NCBI GenBank assembly: GCA_016125095.1 | Contig: WGMK01000024.1 | Coordinates: forward strand, 1-64,000 | Source: Candidatus Hydrogenedens sp. | Lineage (GTDB): Bacteria; Hydrogenedentota; Hydrogenedentia; Hydrogenedentales; JAEUWI01 | Direction: 5' to 3' | Length of the DNA stretch: 64,000 nt | Shown here: piece after piece, positions 36,306 through 45,343 of the stretch | Layout of the letters: every line of letters begins with the position of its first letter | Numbering within the stretch: position 1 is the stretch's first letter | Made by a program: the position numbers and the translations under genes | Notes under the pieces: generated by a model | The model's input: the letters and a program-made list of their open reading frames with translations, nothing else | The model's database searches: none | What the model was told of the DNA's origin: nothing

Positions 36306-36309
<4 letters not shown>
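35968..36309 (+). CDS. FtsB/DivIC-like septum formation initiator
   Basis: The 113-aa protein has one N-terminal membrane helix (about 6-22) followed by a coiled coil (about 24-75, rich in E, L, Q and R) and a short Pro/Ala-rich tail. This, together with its position directly after eno, is the usual signature of FtsB/DivIC proteins that link FtsL and FtsQ in the divisome. The ATG at 35968 lies 8 bp after the eno stop. It lacks a strong sequence motif, so the call rests on architecture and neighbourhood. Its stop overlaps the likely CTG start of phoH. Confidence 0.75.
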
Positions 36310-37329
<1,020 letters not shown>

Positions 37330-37355
<26 letters not shown>

Positions 37356-39867
37356 GAAAAAGAAGCCATCGCGCGCACGGGCGCGCAATCAGGAAGTCAA
37401 GCTGCAGGGACGCGCGCTGTGGGTGCAGCGCGGCATTGTGGCTGCGGCCATGGTGGTGCTCGTCGGCGCGCTTTCGCGCGAACCGCAGCGCACCGAACTT
37501 CCGATCGACGACATCGAGCAATCGGTCGTCTCGCGCCATGAAATCCGCGCGGACTTCTTCTTCGAATCCATCGACTTGCAGGACACCAAGGAGGCCCGCA
37601 ACACGGCCGCGGCCAAGGTGCCCGACAACTACCGCGTGAACCCGGCGCTGGTCGAGCAGTCGCTGTCGGAACTGGACCGCCGCATCGACCTGGTGACGGC
37701 GGAGCAGCCGGCCGTGGCGGAGAAGGTACTCGCCGCGCTGGCCGGTTCGACCTCGGCCGAGGATCCGCAGGCAATCGCCCGGCGCGTGGCTGAAGAGCAC
37801 GCCGCGGCCCTGACTGGGCAGGCCGAGTGGGAAACCATGCCGCCGCCCGCCGTGCTGAGTCTCTGGCTGATGCCGGACGTTTCCAGCCTGCCGGCGCGCG
37901 TGTACGAAACCGCCGACGCGGCAGCGCCTGCGGCCGACCCCGTGGCCTCGCCCGTGCCCGCCACCGAAGGTGCCGCAGCCACGGAGCGTCCGACCGGATC
38001 GCTCGAGCCCGCCACGCCGGACACCATCGCTTTCAGCCAGGCGACGCGACTGGCGCAGCTGGCCCGCGAGAGCCTGCGCTTCGTATTGACGCGCGGCGTG
38101 CGCGATCCCGCCATCGTGCCTTCGGGTAAGCCCGGCTCCATCGTGATTCTGCGCGAAGATGCGCCGGCCGACCTCGGCCTGACCAGCGGCGAAATCGCGC
38201 TGGCGGACGTGCCGACACCGGACAGCGCCCGCGAAGTGCTGGCCGAGCGCCTGCGCGAAACCGCCCGGCGCGCCGCGCGCCCCGAGGCCGAATCGGCCGA
38301 ATGGGCGCAGCTGCACGAGGCCGCGCTTGCCATGTCGGCGCAGGGGCTGGCCCCCACGATTCAGTTCGACCGCGTGGCCACGGCCGGCGCGGTACAAGCC
38401 GCGCGCGACAGCGTGGCCCCCATCCTGCGCGAAATCGAGGCGGGCGAAATCATTCAGGAAAGCGGCCGCCGCTGGACCGAGCAATCGCGCAGCGACGCGC
38501 TGACGTATCTCGAGATTCTCTCGCGCGAGAACGATTCGCCGCGCCGCTTCGTGAGTGTGCTCGCGGCGCATGTGCTGATGGTGCTGCTGGCGCTGCTGGG
38601 CCTGCGCGGCGCCCTGCCCCTGCTGCTGCCCGAACGCCAGCAGCTGCGGCTGAAGGCCTTCAACCTGGCCCTGCTGCTCATGGCGTGCTCGGCCGTCATC
38701 GGGCGCGTGGCGTCGTATTTCGAACCGACCGGGTTCATGCTGCCCGTGGCAGCCGCGGGCATCCTCTTCGCCATTCTCGTGAACAGCCGCGCGGCCGCGG
38801 TATTCAGTCTGCTCAACGTGTTCATCATCTCCGCGCAGTACGGCTACGACTGGCGCCTGCTGTTCGCGGGCTCGGCGATGTCGCTCGCGGGCGTGCTGGC
38901 CATCTCCAAGGTGCGCCGCCGCAGCGACATGACGACGGCCTCGCTCAAGGCGGCTGCGGCCGGTATCGCGGCGATGGCGGCGATTCTGCTTATCACCGAC
39001 TCGCTCGCCAGCAACACGGCCCTGCAGCGCATGACCTTGATTCTCCTTAACGGCGGCGTCTGTCTGCTGGTGGTGCCGGCCATGCTCTCGCCGCTCGAGA
39101 AGCTCTTCGAAATCACTACCGACATCCAGCTGCTGGAATACTCCGATCTGAACAACGAGGTGCTGAGCCGCCTCGCGCTTGAGGTGCCGGGCACGTTCTC
39201 GCACAGTTTGATGATCGGCCAGTTGAGCGAAGCGGCGGCGGACGCCATCGGCGCGAACGGCCTGAAGACGCGCGTGATGGCCTACTACCACGACATCGGC
39301 AAGATGTGGCGGCCGGAGTATTTCTGCGAGAACCAGACCGACGAGAACGTGCACGACGAGCTGGCCCCGCGCGTGAGCGCGCGCGCCATCGCCGCCCACG
39401 TGACCCAGGGCGCGGAAATGGCCCGCCGCGAATACCACCTGCCGAAGCCGATCATCGACGGCATCCTCGAGCACCACGGCACGGCCAAGATCGGCTATTT
39501 CTACGAGCAGGCCATGGAGCAGAAGAAGCACGGCGACGTGGACGAGGACGATTTCCGCTATCCCGGCCCGAAGCCGCAGAGCCCGGAAACCGCCATCCTG
39601 ATGATCTGCGACGGCGCGGAATCGGCCGTGCGCTCCATCAAAAATCCCAACGAGGAGCGCATCCGCGAAATGATCGACAAGATCATTTCCGCGCGCGCGG
39701 CCGACCGGCAGTTCGACGACTGCGACCTGACCTTCAAGCAGCTCGACATCATCGCCGAGGTGATCACGCGCCGGGCCTGTTCGAGCCTGCACAAGCGCAT
39801 CAGCTATCCCTCGACCAAGGAACAGGACAACATCATCCCGATGACCAGCAGCGGCGGCGTGGCATGA
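37330..39867 (+). CDS. 7TM-HD (PgpH-type) cyclic dinucleotide phosphodiesterase
   Basis: The 845-aa protein has a basic cytoplasmic start, one membrane helix (about 36-52), a large outside domain (about 55-400, 7TMR-HDED type, with KVPDNYRVNP), about seven membrane helices (about 410-600), and a C-terminal HD domain. The HD domain shows EVPGTFSHSLMIGQL and the metal motif YYHDIGKM near residue 652, with EHHGTAKIGYFY later. PgpH proteins of this layout hydrolyse c-di-AMP; that is the likely role here. It overlaps phoH by 26 bp and ybeY by 4 bp, inside a conserved phoH-pgpH-ybeY-corC run. Start ATG 37330, though a second ATG at 37339 is possible. Confidence 0.9.
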
Positions 39868-40394
39868 TACGGCTGGCGCTGCGCAGCGAATCGTGCCGCA
39901 AGCGGCTCTACCGCCGCGACAACCTGGAGCGGCTGGCCAACCGGATAGCCGAGGGCGAAAGCCTGCCGGGCGACGCCGAGGTGAGCGTGCTGTTTGTGGA
40001 CGATGCCCAGATGAAGGCCATCAACAAGGCCTACCGAAACATGCCCAAGACTACCGATGTGCTGTCTTTCGAGCAGGAAGGCCCGGCTGCCGGCGGTGTA
40101 CGGATTCTGGGAGACATTGTGATATCATTGGAGACGGTCGAATCTCGATACCCCGGTGATGCCAGTGGCATGAGGGACGAGGTTCGGCTGTTGTTTTGTC
40201 ACGGCTTATTGCATTTGCTGGGATATGATCACGATACGCGCGCCGCACGGGAAGCCATGACCCGGCTGCAAGCCCGATACCTGGGGCGCGCGGTTCAAGC
40301 CGCCTGGTTTGCCAAGCCGGAGGGCCGCGCTGCGGTCCCCGCGCCCAAAGGCCGACCGGGAGGCGGAGGTTCGACGTCCGTTGGACAGCGATAG
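39864..40394 (+). CDS. ybeY: endoribonuclease YbeY (rRNA maturation)
   Basis: The 176-aa protein carries the zinc motif HGLLHLLGYDHD (about 112-123; H3xH5xH) and the upstream MPKTTDVLSFE and GDIVISLETV region typical of UPF0054/YbeY. It is a metal-dependent RNase needed for 16S rRNA 3' maturation and quality control. ATG 39864 overlaps the pgpH stop (ATGA). The C-terminus is longer than usual by about 30 residues (GRAVQAAWFAK... to the stop), rich in Gly, Pro and Arg. Confidence 0.93.
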   Translation: MIRLALRSESCRKRLYRRDNLERLANRIAEGESLPGDAEVSVLFVDDAQMKAINKAYRNMPKTTDVLSFEQEGPAAGGVRILGDIVISLETVESRYPGDASGMRDEVRLLFCHGLLHLLGYDHDTRAAREAMTRLQARYLGRAVQAAWFAKPEGRAAVPAPKGRPGGGGSTSVGQR

Positions 40395-41952
40395 TAGCGG
40401 CCCTAGTCCGCGAAGGCGATTGTTGAAAGGCCTCCGGCGCAGCCGGAAGCTGAAGCGGTTTACCGGAGATGCCCCGGCCGAGGTAGTGCGGCCGGCGCGC
40501 GGATCGCTTTTTCTCGCGCGCGGGGCAGCGCTATGCGCGGTGGCTGCCTTGGCGGGCATCGTCGCCGTGGCTGCGTTTTCCGATTCCGAACCCCCGGCCG
40601 ATGCGGCAGCCGCCGTGCCGTGGCACGAAGTGTTCACCCCCGTTACGATTGTCATCAGCGTCGTGCTGCTGACATCGAGCGCCTTCTTTTCCGCGAGCGA
40701 AATCGCCTTCTTCTCGCTGCACAAGCTGCAATTGCGCAGCATGAGCGTGTCGGGCGGCGCCGCGGGGCAGCTGGTGTACCGCATGATGCAGCGGCCGGGC
40801 GCGCTTCTCACCACCATCCTCATGGGCAATTCGATCGTCAACGTGCTGTTGTCGGTCGTGTTCGCCGATCCCATCGGCATCTACCTTGAGCGCGGCCTGA
40901 TGCTGCCGACGGTGGTGGCCTATCCCCTCGCGCTCGCCGTGACCACCGGGCTGCTGGTGTTTTTTGGCGAAGTGATGCCGAAGGTGCTGGTGGTGCGCTC
41001 GAGCGAGCGTTTCGCCCGTTCGGCGGCCTTCCCCGTGTTCGTGGTCGACCGCCTGCTCACGCCCGTGCGCGACGGCCTGCTCTGGTTCACGGGCGTGCTC
41101 TTCCGCGTGACGCGCTTCAGCAAGATGCGCCCCGCCCCCTTCATCACCGACGACGAATTCATGTCGTTGTTGTCCGAGGGCGAGGCGAGCGGCGCTATCG
41201 AGAAAGACGAGCGCGAGATGATCGAGGGCATCCTCGAATTCTCGGACGTGATGGTGCGCGAAATCCTGGTGCCGCGGCCCGACATGATTGTGATTCAGGG
41301 CGATGCCACGGCGGCGGAAGCGCTGCAGATGGTGGCCGAACGGCAGTTGTCGCGCATCCCGGTCTATGGCGAGAGCCTCGATGAAATCGTCGGTGTGCTC
41401 TACGCGAAAGATCTGCTGAACCTGGCAGAGGACGACAAGCTGGGCGGCAGCGTGCGGCAGGCCGCGCGCAAGCCGCACTTTATTCCGGAGACCATGCGCG
41501 TGGCGGACTTCGTACGGATGGCCCAGCGCACGCGCACCCACATGGCCATCGTAGTCGACGAGTTCGGCGGCACGAAGGGGCTGGTGACGCTGGAGGACGC
41601 GCTGCGCGAGGTGGTCGGCGCCATCGAGGAGCGCGTGGAAGAAGAGGCGCACCCCGTGGTGCAAACCGGCGAGCGCGAATACGAGGTGGACGGCGGCATG
41701 CCGCTGGACGACCTGGAAGAACTGATTGGCCTGCGGCTGGATACACCCGTGCACATGACCGTGGCGGGCTTCGTCATCGAGCAGCAGGAACGCCTGCCGG
41801 AAACCGGCGACACGGTGGAGCACGAGGGCACGCAGTTCCATGTGCTCGAGATGGACGGACGGCGCGTGGCGCGCCTGCGGATTGTGCTGCCCGAACCTGA
41901 ACAGCCCGCGGCCGAAGCGCCCGTGGATACCGGCGAGGTGGCCGCCAAGTGA
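40381..41952 (+). CDS. CNNM/CorC-type membrane transport protein with CBS domains (first copy)
   Basis: The 523-aa protein has a basic N-terminal region, a membrane helix (about 45-63), a DUF21 transmembrane domain (about 80-270, with SSAFFSASEIAFFSLHKLQLRSM and FFGEVMPKVLVVRS), a CBS pair (about 290-415, VREILVPRPDMIVI and THMAIVVDEFGGTKGLVTLEDALREVVG) and a C-terminal CorC_HlyC domain. This family is linked to Mg2+/Co2+ export. The start is uncertain. TTG 40381 has GGAGG 11 bases upstream and overlaps ybeY by 14 bp; a further TTG at 40309 and a GTG at 40486 are alternatives. It is translationally coupled to the second copy. Confidence 0.85.
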   Translation: MDSDSSGPSPRRRLLKGLRRSRKLKRFTGDAPAEVVRPARGSLFLARGAALCAVAALAGIVAVAAFSDSEPPADAAAAVPWHEVFTPVTIVISVVLLTSSAFFSASEIAFFSLHKLQLRSMSVSGGAAGQLVYRMMQRPGALLTTILMGNSIVNVLLSVVFADPIGIYLERGLMLPTVVAYPLALAVTTGLLVFFGEVMPKVLVVRSSERFARSAAFPVFVVDRLLTPVRDGLLWFTGVLFRVTRFSKMRPAPFITDDEFMSLLSEGEASGAIEKDEREMIEGILEFSDVMVREILVPRPDMIVIQGDATAAEALQMVAERQLSRIPVYGESLDEIVGVLYAKDLLNLAEDDKLGGSVRQAARKPHFIPETMRVADFVRMAQRTRTHMAIVVDEFGGTKGLVTLEDALREVVGAIEERVEEEAHPVVQTGEREYEVDGGMPLDDLEELIGLRLDTPVHMTVAGFVIEQQERLPETGDTVEHEGTQFHVLEMDGRRVARLRIVLPEPEQPAAEAPVDTGEVAAK

Positions 41953-43211
41953 GTATAGAGATCGGATTGATTCTGCTGTTCCTGCTCGGCGTGGGGCTCA
42001 ATGCCTTCTTCGCGGGCTATGAGACCGGCTTCATCGCGAGCAACCCCATCCGCGTGCGGCATTTGTCGGAGACTGGCGAAGACCCGCGCGCGAAGCGGCT
42101 GCTGCAATACATGGACGCGCCCGACCGCATGATTACCCTCGTGCTGGTGGGCACCAACCTCGCGCTGGTGATGGGCACGCTCGCGCTGACCAAGGAAGTC
42201 GGCGGCGTGTGGGCCACGCTCATCGCCACGCCCATGTTCCTCGTGTTTGGCGAAGTGGTGCCCAAGAGCATGTTCCGCGCGCACCCCACGCAGCTGGCGC
42301 TGGCCTTCCTGCCGGTCATCCGGTTCTTCGACACGCTGCTCGCACCCATGGCCGTGCCGGTCACCTGGATCAGCCGCAGCTTCCTCGCCATTGTGAACGC
42401 CGAGCAGCACGAGCTGCGCTCGATGCTCAACACCAGCGACGACGTCCGCGTGCTGGTGGACGAGAGCGCCCACCACGGCAGCATCGACGACGAAGAGAAA
42501 GTCATGATCCATTCCGTGATGGATCTGCACACGCGCCACGCCTACGAGGTGATGGTGCCGCGCACGCGCATCAAGGCGCTGCCGGAAACCGCCACCCGCA
42601 AGCAGTTGGCCGAGCTGCTGCGCGAGACCGGCTACACCCGCATACCGATTTACAGCGAGAGCATCGACAAGATTGTCGGCGTGGTCAGCGCCTTCTCGGT
42701 GCTCACCGATACCGACAAGCAGAACCCCGACATCCGACGCTTCATGATCGATGTGCTCCACGTGCCCGACACCATGCGGCTCGACGATCTGCTCGAGGAA
42801 ATGCGCAGCGCGCACACCCGCATCGCCATCGTCACCGACGAATACGGTTGCACCGACGGGCTCATCACCGTCGAGGATATCCTCGAGGAGATCTTCGGCG
42901 AATTCCACGACGAGCACGACCAGGCCGAGGAAGGCGTACGCAAAATCGGCCCCAACAAATGGATCCTCGACGCCCGCGTCGCCCTCTCCGATGCCAACGA
43001 GCTCATGCCCGCAAGCATCCAGGACGACGAAGTCGACACCATCGGCGGCTGGGTCATGCACCTCGCCGGCCGCATTCCCGAAGCCGCCGAGATTGTCCAA
43101 TCCGGCCCCTACCGCATCGAGATCCTCGAAGCCACCCCCCAGGCCGTCGGAAAAATCCGCCTCGAAATCACCGCCCAGGAAGCCGCCGCCACCGAAGAGG
43201 AAGAGTGGTAA
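41949..43211 (+). CDS. CNNM/CorC-type membrane transport protein with CBS domains (second copy)
   Basis: The 420-aa paralogue of the preceding gene begins at GTG 41949, overlapping the previous stop in GTGA. It has a DUF21 domain (LLFLLGVGLNAFFAGYETGFIASN, VFGEVVPKSMFRAHP), CBS domains (VMVPRTRIKALPETA; TRIAIVTDEYGCTDGLITVEDILEEIFGEFHDE) and a CorC_HlyC domain. It ends EEEEW-stop. Two such genes in tandem are common in this context and may form a heteromer. Its last 87 bp (43135-43221, including the stop) are repeated at 45252-45338. Confidence 0.9.
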   Translation: MSIEIGLILLFLLGVGLNAFFAGYETGFIASNPIRVRHLSETGEDPRAKRLLQYMDAPDRMITLVLVGTNLALVMGTLALTKEVGGVWATLIATPMFLVFGEVVPKSMFRAHPTQLALAFLPVIRFFDTLLAPMAVPVTWISRSFLAIVNAEQHELRSMLNTSDDVRVLVDESAHHGSIDDEEKVMIHSVMDLHTRHAYEVMVPRTRIKALPETATRKQLAELLRETGYTRIPIYSESIDKIVGVVSAFSVLTDTDKQNPDIRRFMIDVLHVPDTMRLDDLLEEMRSAHTRIAIVTDEYGCTDGLITVEDILEEIFGEFHDEHDQAEEGVRKIGPNKWILDARVALSDANELMPASIQDDEVDTIGGWVMHLAGRIPEAAEIVQSGPYRIEILEATPQAVGKIRLEITAQEAAATEEEEW

Positions 43212-43221
43212 AGGACTTGCC
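43135..43221 (+). repeat. direct repeat, copy A (3' end of the second CorC gene)
   Basis: These 87 bp align without gaps to 45252-45338 with 8 mismatches (about 91% identity). The copy covers the last 25 codons, the TAA stop and the following CTTGCC. Confidence 0.85.
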
Positions 43222-43406
43222 TCAACGCCCCCTACCACCATGACTTTTCGCGCTACTTCTTGTCGGCATGACTGGCTGAATTCACGTTTCTGGCCTGTAT
43301 CCAGTGATTTCTTGTCCCTCGCCACGCGATAGCCGCTTGCGCATTTCCTACGTTTCTGCTACTGTCTTAGGGGCAGTTTAGTATGATTTGACGAGGGGAG
43401 CTATTC

Positions 43407-44837
43407 ATGCGGCAAGACACCGAAAGACGTCTTACCCGCGTCCTGATTTCGCTCCATTGCGTGTTCTTGTGCGTAGTCTCCTTTCCGCGTGCGGCCCACG
43501 CGGTTACCTTTGAATGGGAACTGCTATCGCCTACCGATCCTGAAGGAGACGGAAATCCGCCTGCGCTGCATTTCGCTGGCGGGGCGGTCGATCCAGTTCG
43601 CAACCGGTTCGTGGTCTATGGCGGCCGGAACAATGCGACGGGTGAGCGCGTGCCGGGTCTTTGGGAATTCGACGGACTGAGTTGGAAGCATTACGACCAG
43701 GCCACCGCCTTCGAAGATACGGTGAGTGCTTGGGATCCCGTCCGTTCGAATCTGCTCATAGCCTTTGGTGCCGACACCGCCTCGCCGCGAGACTGGGTCC
43801 GCACCTGGGACGGGACCAACTTGATTACGACGATGCCCAGCGACCCCGAGGGCGACGGAAATCCCGGCCCGGTTGTAGGCGCCGGCGTCGTCTTTGACGG
43901 CAATACCGGGAAGTTCACCGCCTATGGCGGAAAATCATCGGGGGTTCTCCGCTCCTCCACTTGGGAATGGAGTGGTACTTCATGGGACCTGATCGTACCG
44001 ACGGATGTCGAAGGGGACGGCAACCCGGGCGGCCGCGTTTATCCAATGATGGTGTTCGACGAGGCCACTAACCGTACCTACCTTTTTGGTGGCAAAGAGG
44101 ATTTCGGCGGAACCGGAGAAGACGAGGGCCAAATATGGGAATGGGACGGTGTGAGATGGCTCAAGATTGAGCCAAACGTCGACTTTTCGGCGATTCGACG
44201 GGGAGCACTGGTCTATCATCCTGTGCTAAAGAAATGCGTGATATTGGGGGGTGATTATGCCGACAATACGCCACTGACGAGTATCTATCTGTGGGATGGC
44301 AAGGGCTGGGAGAAAGCCGAGCTTGTCGATATGCTGGGCGATGGCAATCATGTGCCCAGGAATTCTCCGGTCGCGTATATGGATTCCTTGCACGGCATCG
44401 TTGCCCATTCGAGTGGTCGCGATGGGGGTGCGGTAGGCAAGACCTGGGTGCTTAGGATCATCGGCCTGGAAGGTGAGGAAGTACTTGAAGGTGAACTTGA
44501 AGGGCAACGTGAGGGCCAAACTGAAGGCGAAGGCGGCATTGGGATAGTCCATACTTTAGATCAGGATGGCTCAGGAAGCATCAACATCTCCGAGCTGCTG
44601 CGCGGCTTGCAGCTATACAATGCGAATGGCTATCACTGCCAGAATAACACCGAGGATGGCTACGCGCCCGGTGCTGGCGATCAAGCATGCCCGCCTCACA
44701 ACAGCGATTACGATCCGCAGGATTGGTTCATCAGTCTTTCCGAACTGCTTCGCATGGTACAGTACTTCCACTGCGACCGCTATCGGGCTTCTGCCACGGG
44801 CGAAGACGGCTTCGAGCTGACCTATGCTGCGCAATAA
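43407..44837 (+). CDS. secreted kelch-like protein with EGx linker and dockerin-like EF-hand tail
   Basis: The 476-aa product has a signal peptide (about 8-33), then about six kelch/galactose-oxidase-like blades with phrases such as RNRFVVYGGRNN, DGLSWKHYD and NRTYLFGGKED. Three copies of (T/S)D(P/V)EGDGNP occur among the blades. A short EGx linker follows (EGELEGQREGQTEGEG, about 355-372). The tail has two EF-hand-like repeats: DQDGSGSINISELLR, and DYDPQDWFISLSELLRMVQYF after a GYHCxNN...PG...C segment. GGGGAG stands 7 bases before ATG 43407. Codon use is visibly more A/T-ended than the neighbours, and the gene lies inside an insertion bounded by the CorC-end duplication. Confidence 0.85.
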   Translation: MRQDTERRLTRVLISLHCVFLCVVSFPRAAHAVTFEWELLSPTDPEGDGNPPALHFAGGAVDPVRNRFVVYGGRNNATGERVPGLWEFDGLSWKHYDQATAFEDTVSAWDPVRSNLLIAFGADTASPRDWVRTWDGTNLITTMPSDPEGDGNPGPVVGAGVVFDGNTGKFTAYGGKSSGVLRSSTWEWSGTSWDLIVPTDVEGDGNPGGRVYPMMVFDEATNRTYLFGGKEDFGGTGEDEGQIWEWDGVRWLKIEPNVDFSAIRRGALVYHPVLKKCVILGGDYADNTPLTSIYLWDGKGWEKAELVDMLGDGNHVPRNSPVAYMDSLHGIVAHSSGRDGGAVGKTWVLRIIGLEGEEVLEGELEGQREGQTEGEGGIGIVHTLDQDGSGSINISELLRGLQLYNANGYHCQNNTEDGYAPGAGDQACPPHNSDYDPQDWFISLSELLRMVQYFHCDRYRASATGEDGFELTYAAQ

Positions 44838-44916
44838 GCGCACCCGCCATTTCTCGGAATATACCCGTATAACCTCATACTAACCAGGCCGACGACAAAG
44901 GGCAGTTGGGCAGCTT

Positions 44917-45251
44917 GGGACGACGCCAGACGTGTCCAAGATAGATTCGAGCGAACGAGTTTTCGTCAATGGCCAGAAGCTCGTTGTGGCGATTACGGCG
45001 TAGCAGGTTTTAGACCCGAAGGGTCGGCGCAACCATAGCCCAGGGCGTAAGCCCTGGGTATCGGGACTCCCTCGAAGAGCCCTGAAGGGGCGACGCAAGT
45101 GCATGAATTCGTTGCGTCGCCCCTTCAGGGCTCAAGAAAAGGAGACCCTCCAAACCCAGGGCTTACGCCCTGGGCTTTGGTTCGTACGCGCCGTTGGCGC
45201 TGCATAACGAACTGCCGTCCAGTTTTCTTGGACACGTCTAGGGACGACGCC
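44917..45251. mobile_element. MITE-like element with nested inverted repeats and 11-bp flanking direct repeats
   Basis: The direct repeat GGGACGACGCC occurs at 44917-44927 and 45241-45251. Just inside are 13-bp terminal inverted repeats, AGACGTGTCCAAG (44928-44940) and CTTGGACACGTCT (45227-45239). Inside these lies a 23-bp inverted pair around CCCAGGGCGTAAGCCCTGGG (45037-45059 with 45154-45176), and in the centre a perfect 21-bp inverted pair beginning AGCCCTGAAGGGGCGACG (45078-45098 with 45112-45132). No transposase is encoded. The pattern fits a non-autonomous element with a target-site duplication; the internal repeat resembles intergenic repeats of several related phyla. Confidence 0.75.
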
Positions 45252-45338
45252 CCCCCCAGGCCGTCGGTAAAATCCGCCTCGAAATCCTCCCCCAAGAAGC
45301 CGCCGCCACCGAAGAGGAAGAGTGGTAGGGGGCTTGCC
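45252..45338 (+). pseudogene. duplicated 3' end of the CorC gene (copy B)
   Basis: This piece repeats 43135-43221 without indels. It still reads the same C-terminal sequence (QAVGKIRLEI..QEAAATEEEEW) and a stop, now TAG, but has no gene body in front. It abuts the convergent membrane-protein gene, whose stop is at 45344-45346. Confidence 0.85.
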
Positions 45339-45343
45339 GGAAA

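Noticed and set aside
40531..43325. Long minus-strand frames antisense to the two CorC genes
   Set aside because: Shadow frames of conserved genes; no start site or domain.
43360..43400. Promoter for the kelch gene around TATGAT (43382-43387)
   Set aside because: The -10-like hexamer is good but no -35 box lies at 16-18 bases, so I do not list it.
44929..45003. Short plus-strand frame inside the MITE-like element (reading ...FVNGQKLVVAITA)
   Set aside because: Only about 23 codons, no ribosome-binding site, and it starts inside the terminal repeat.
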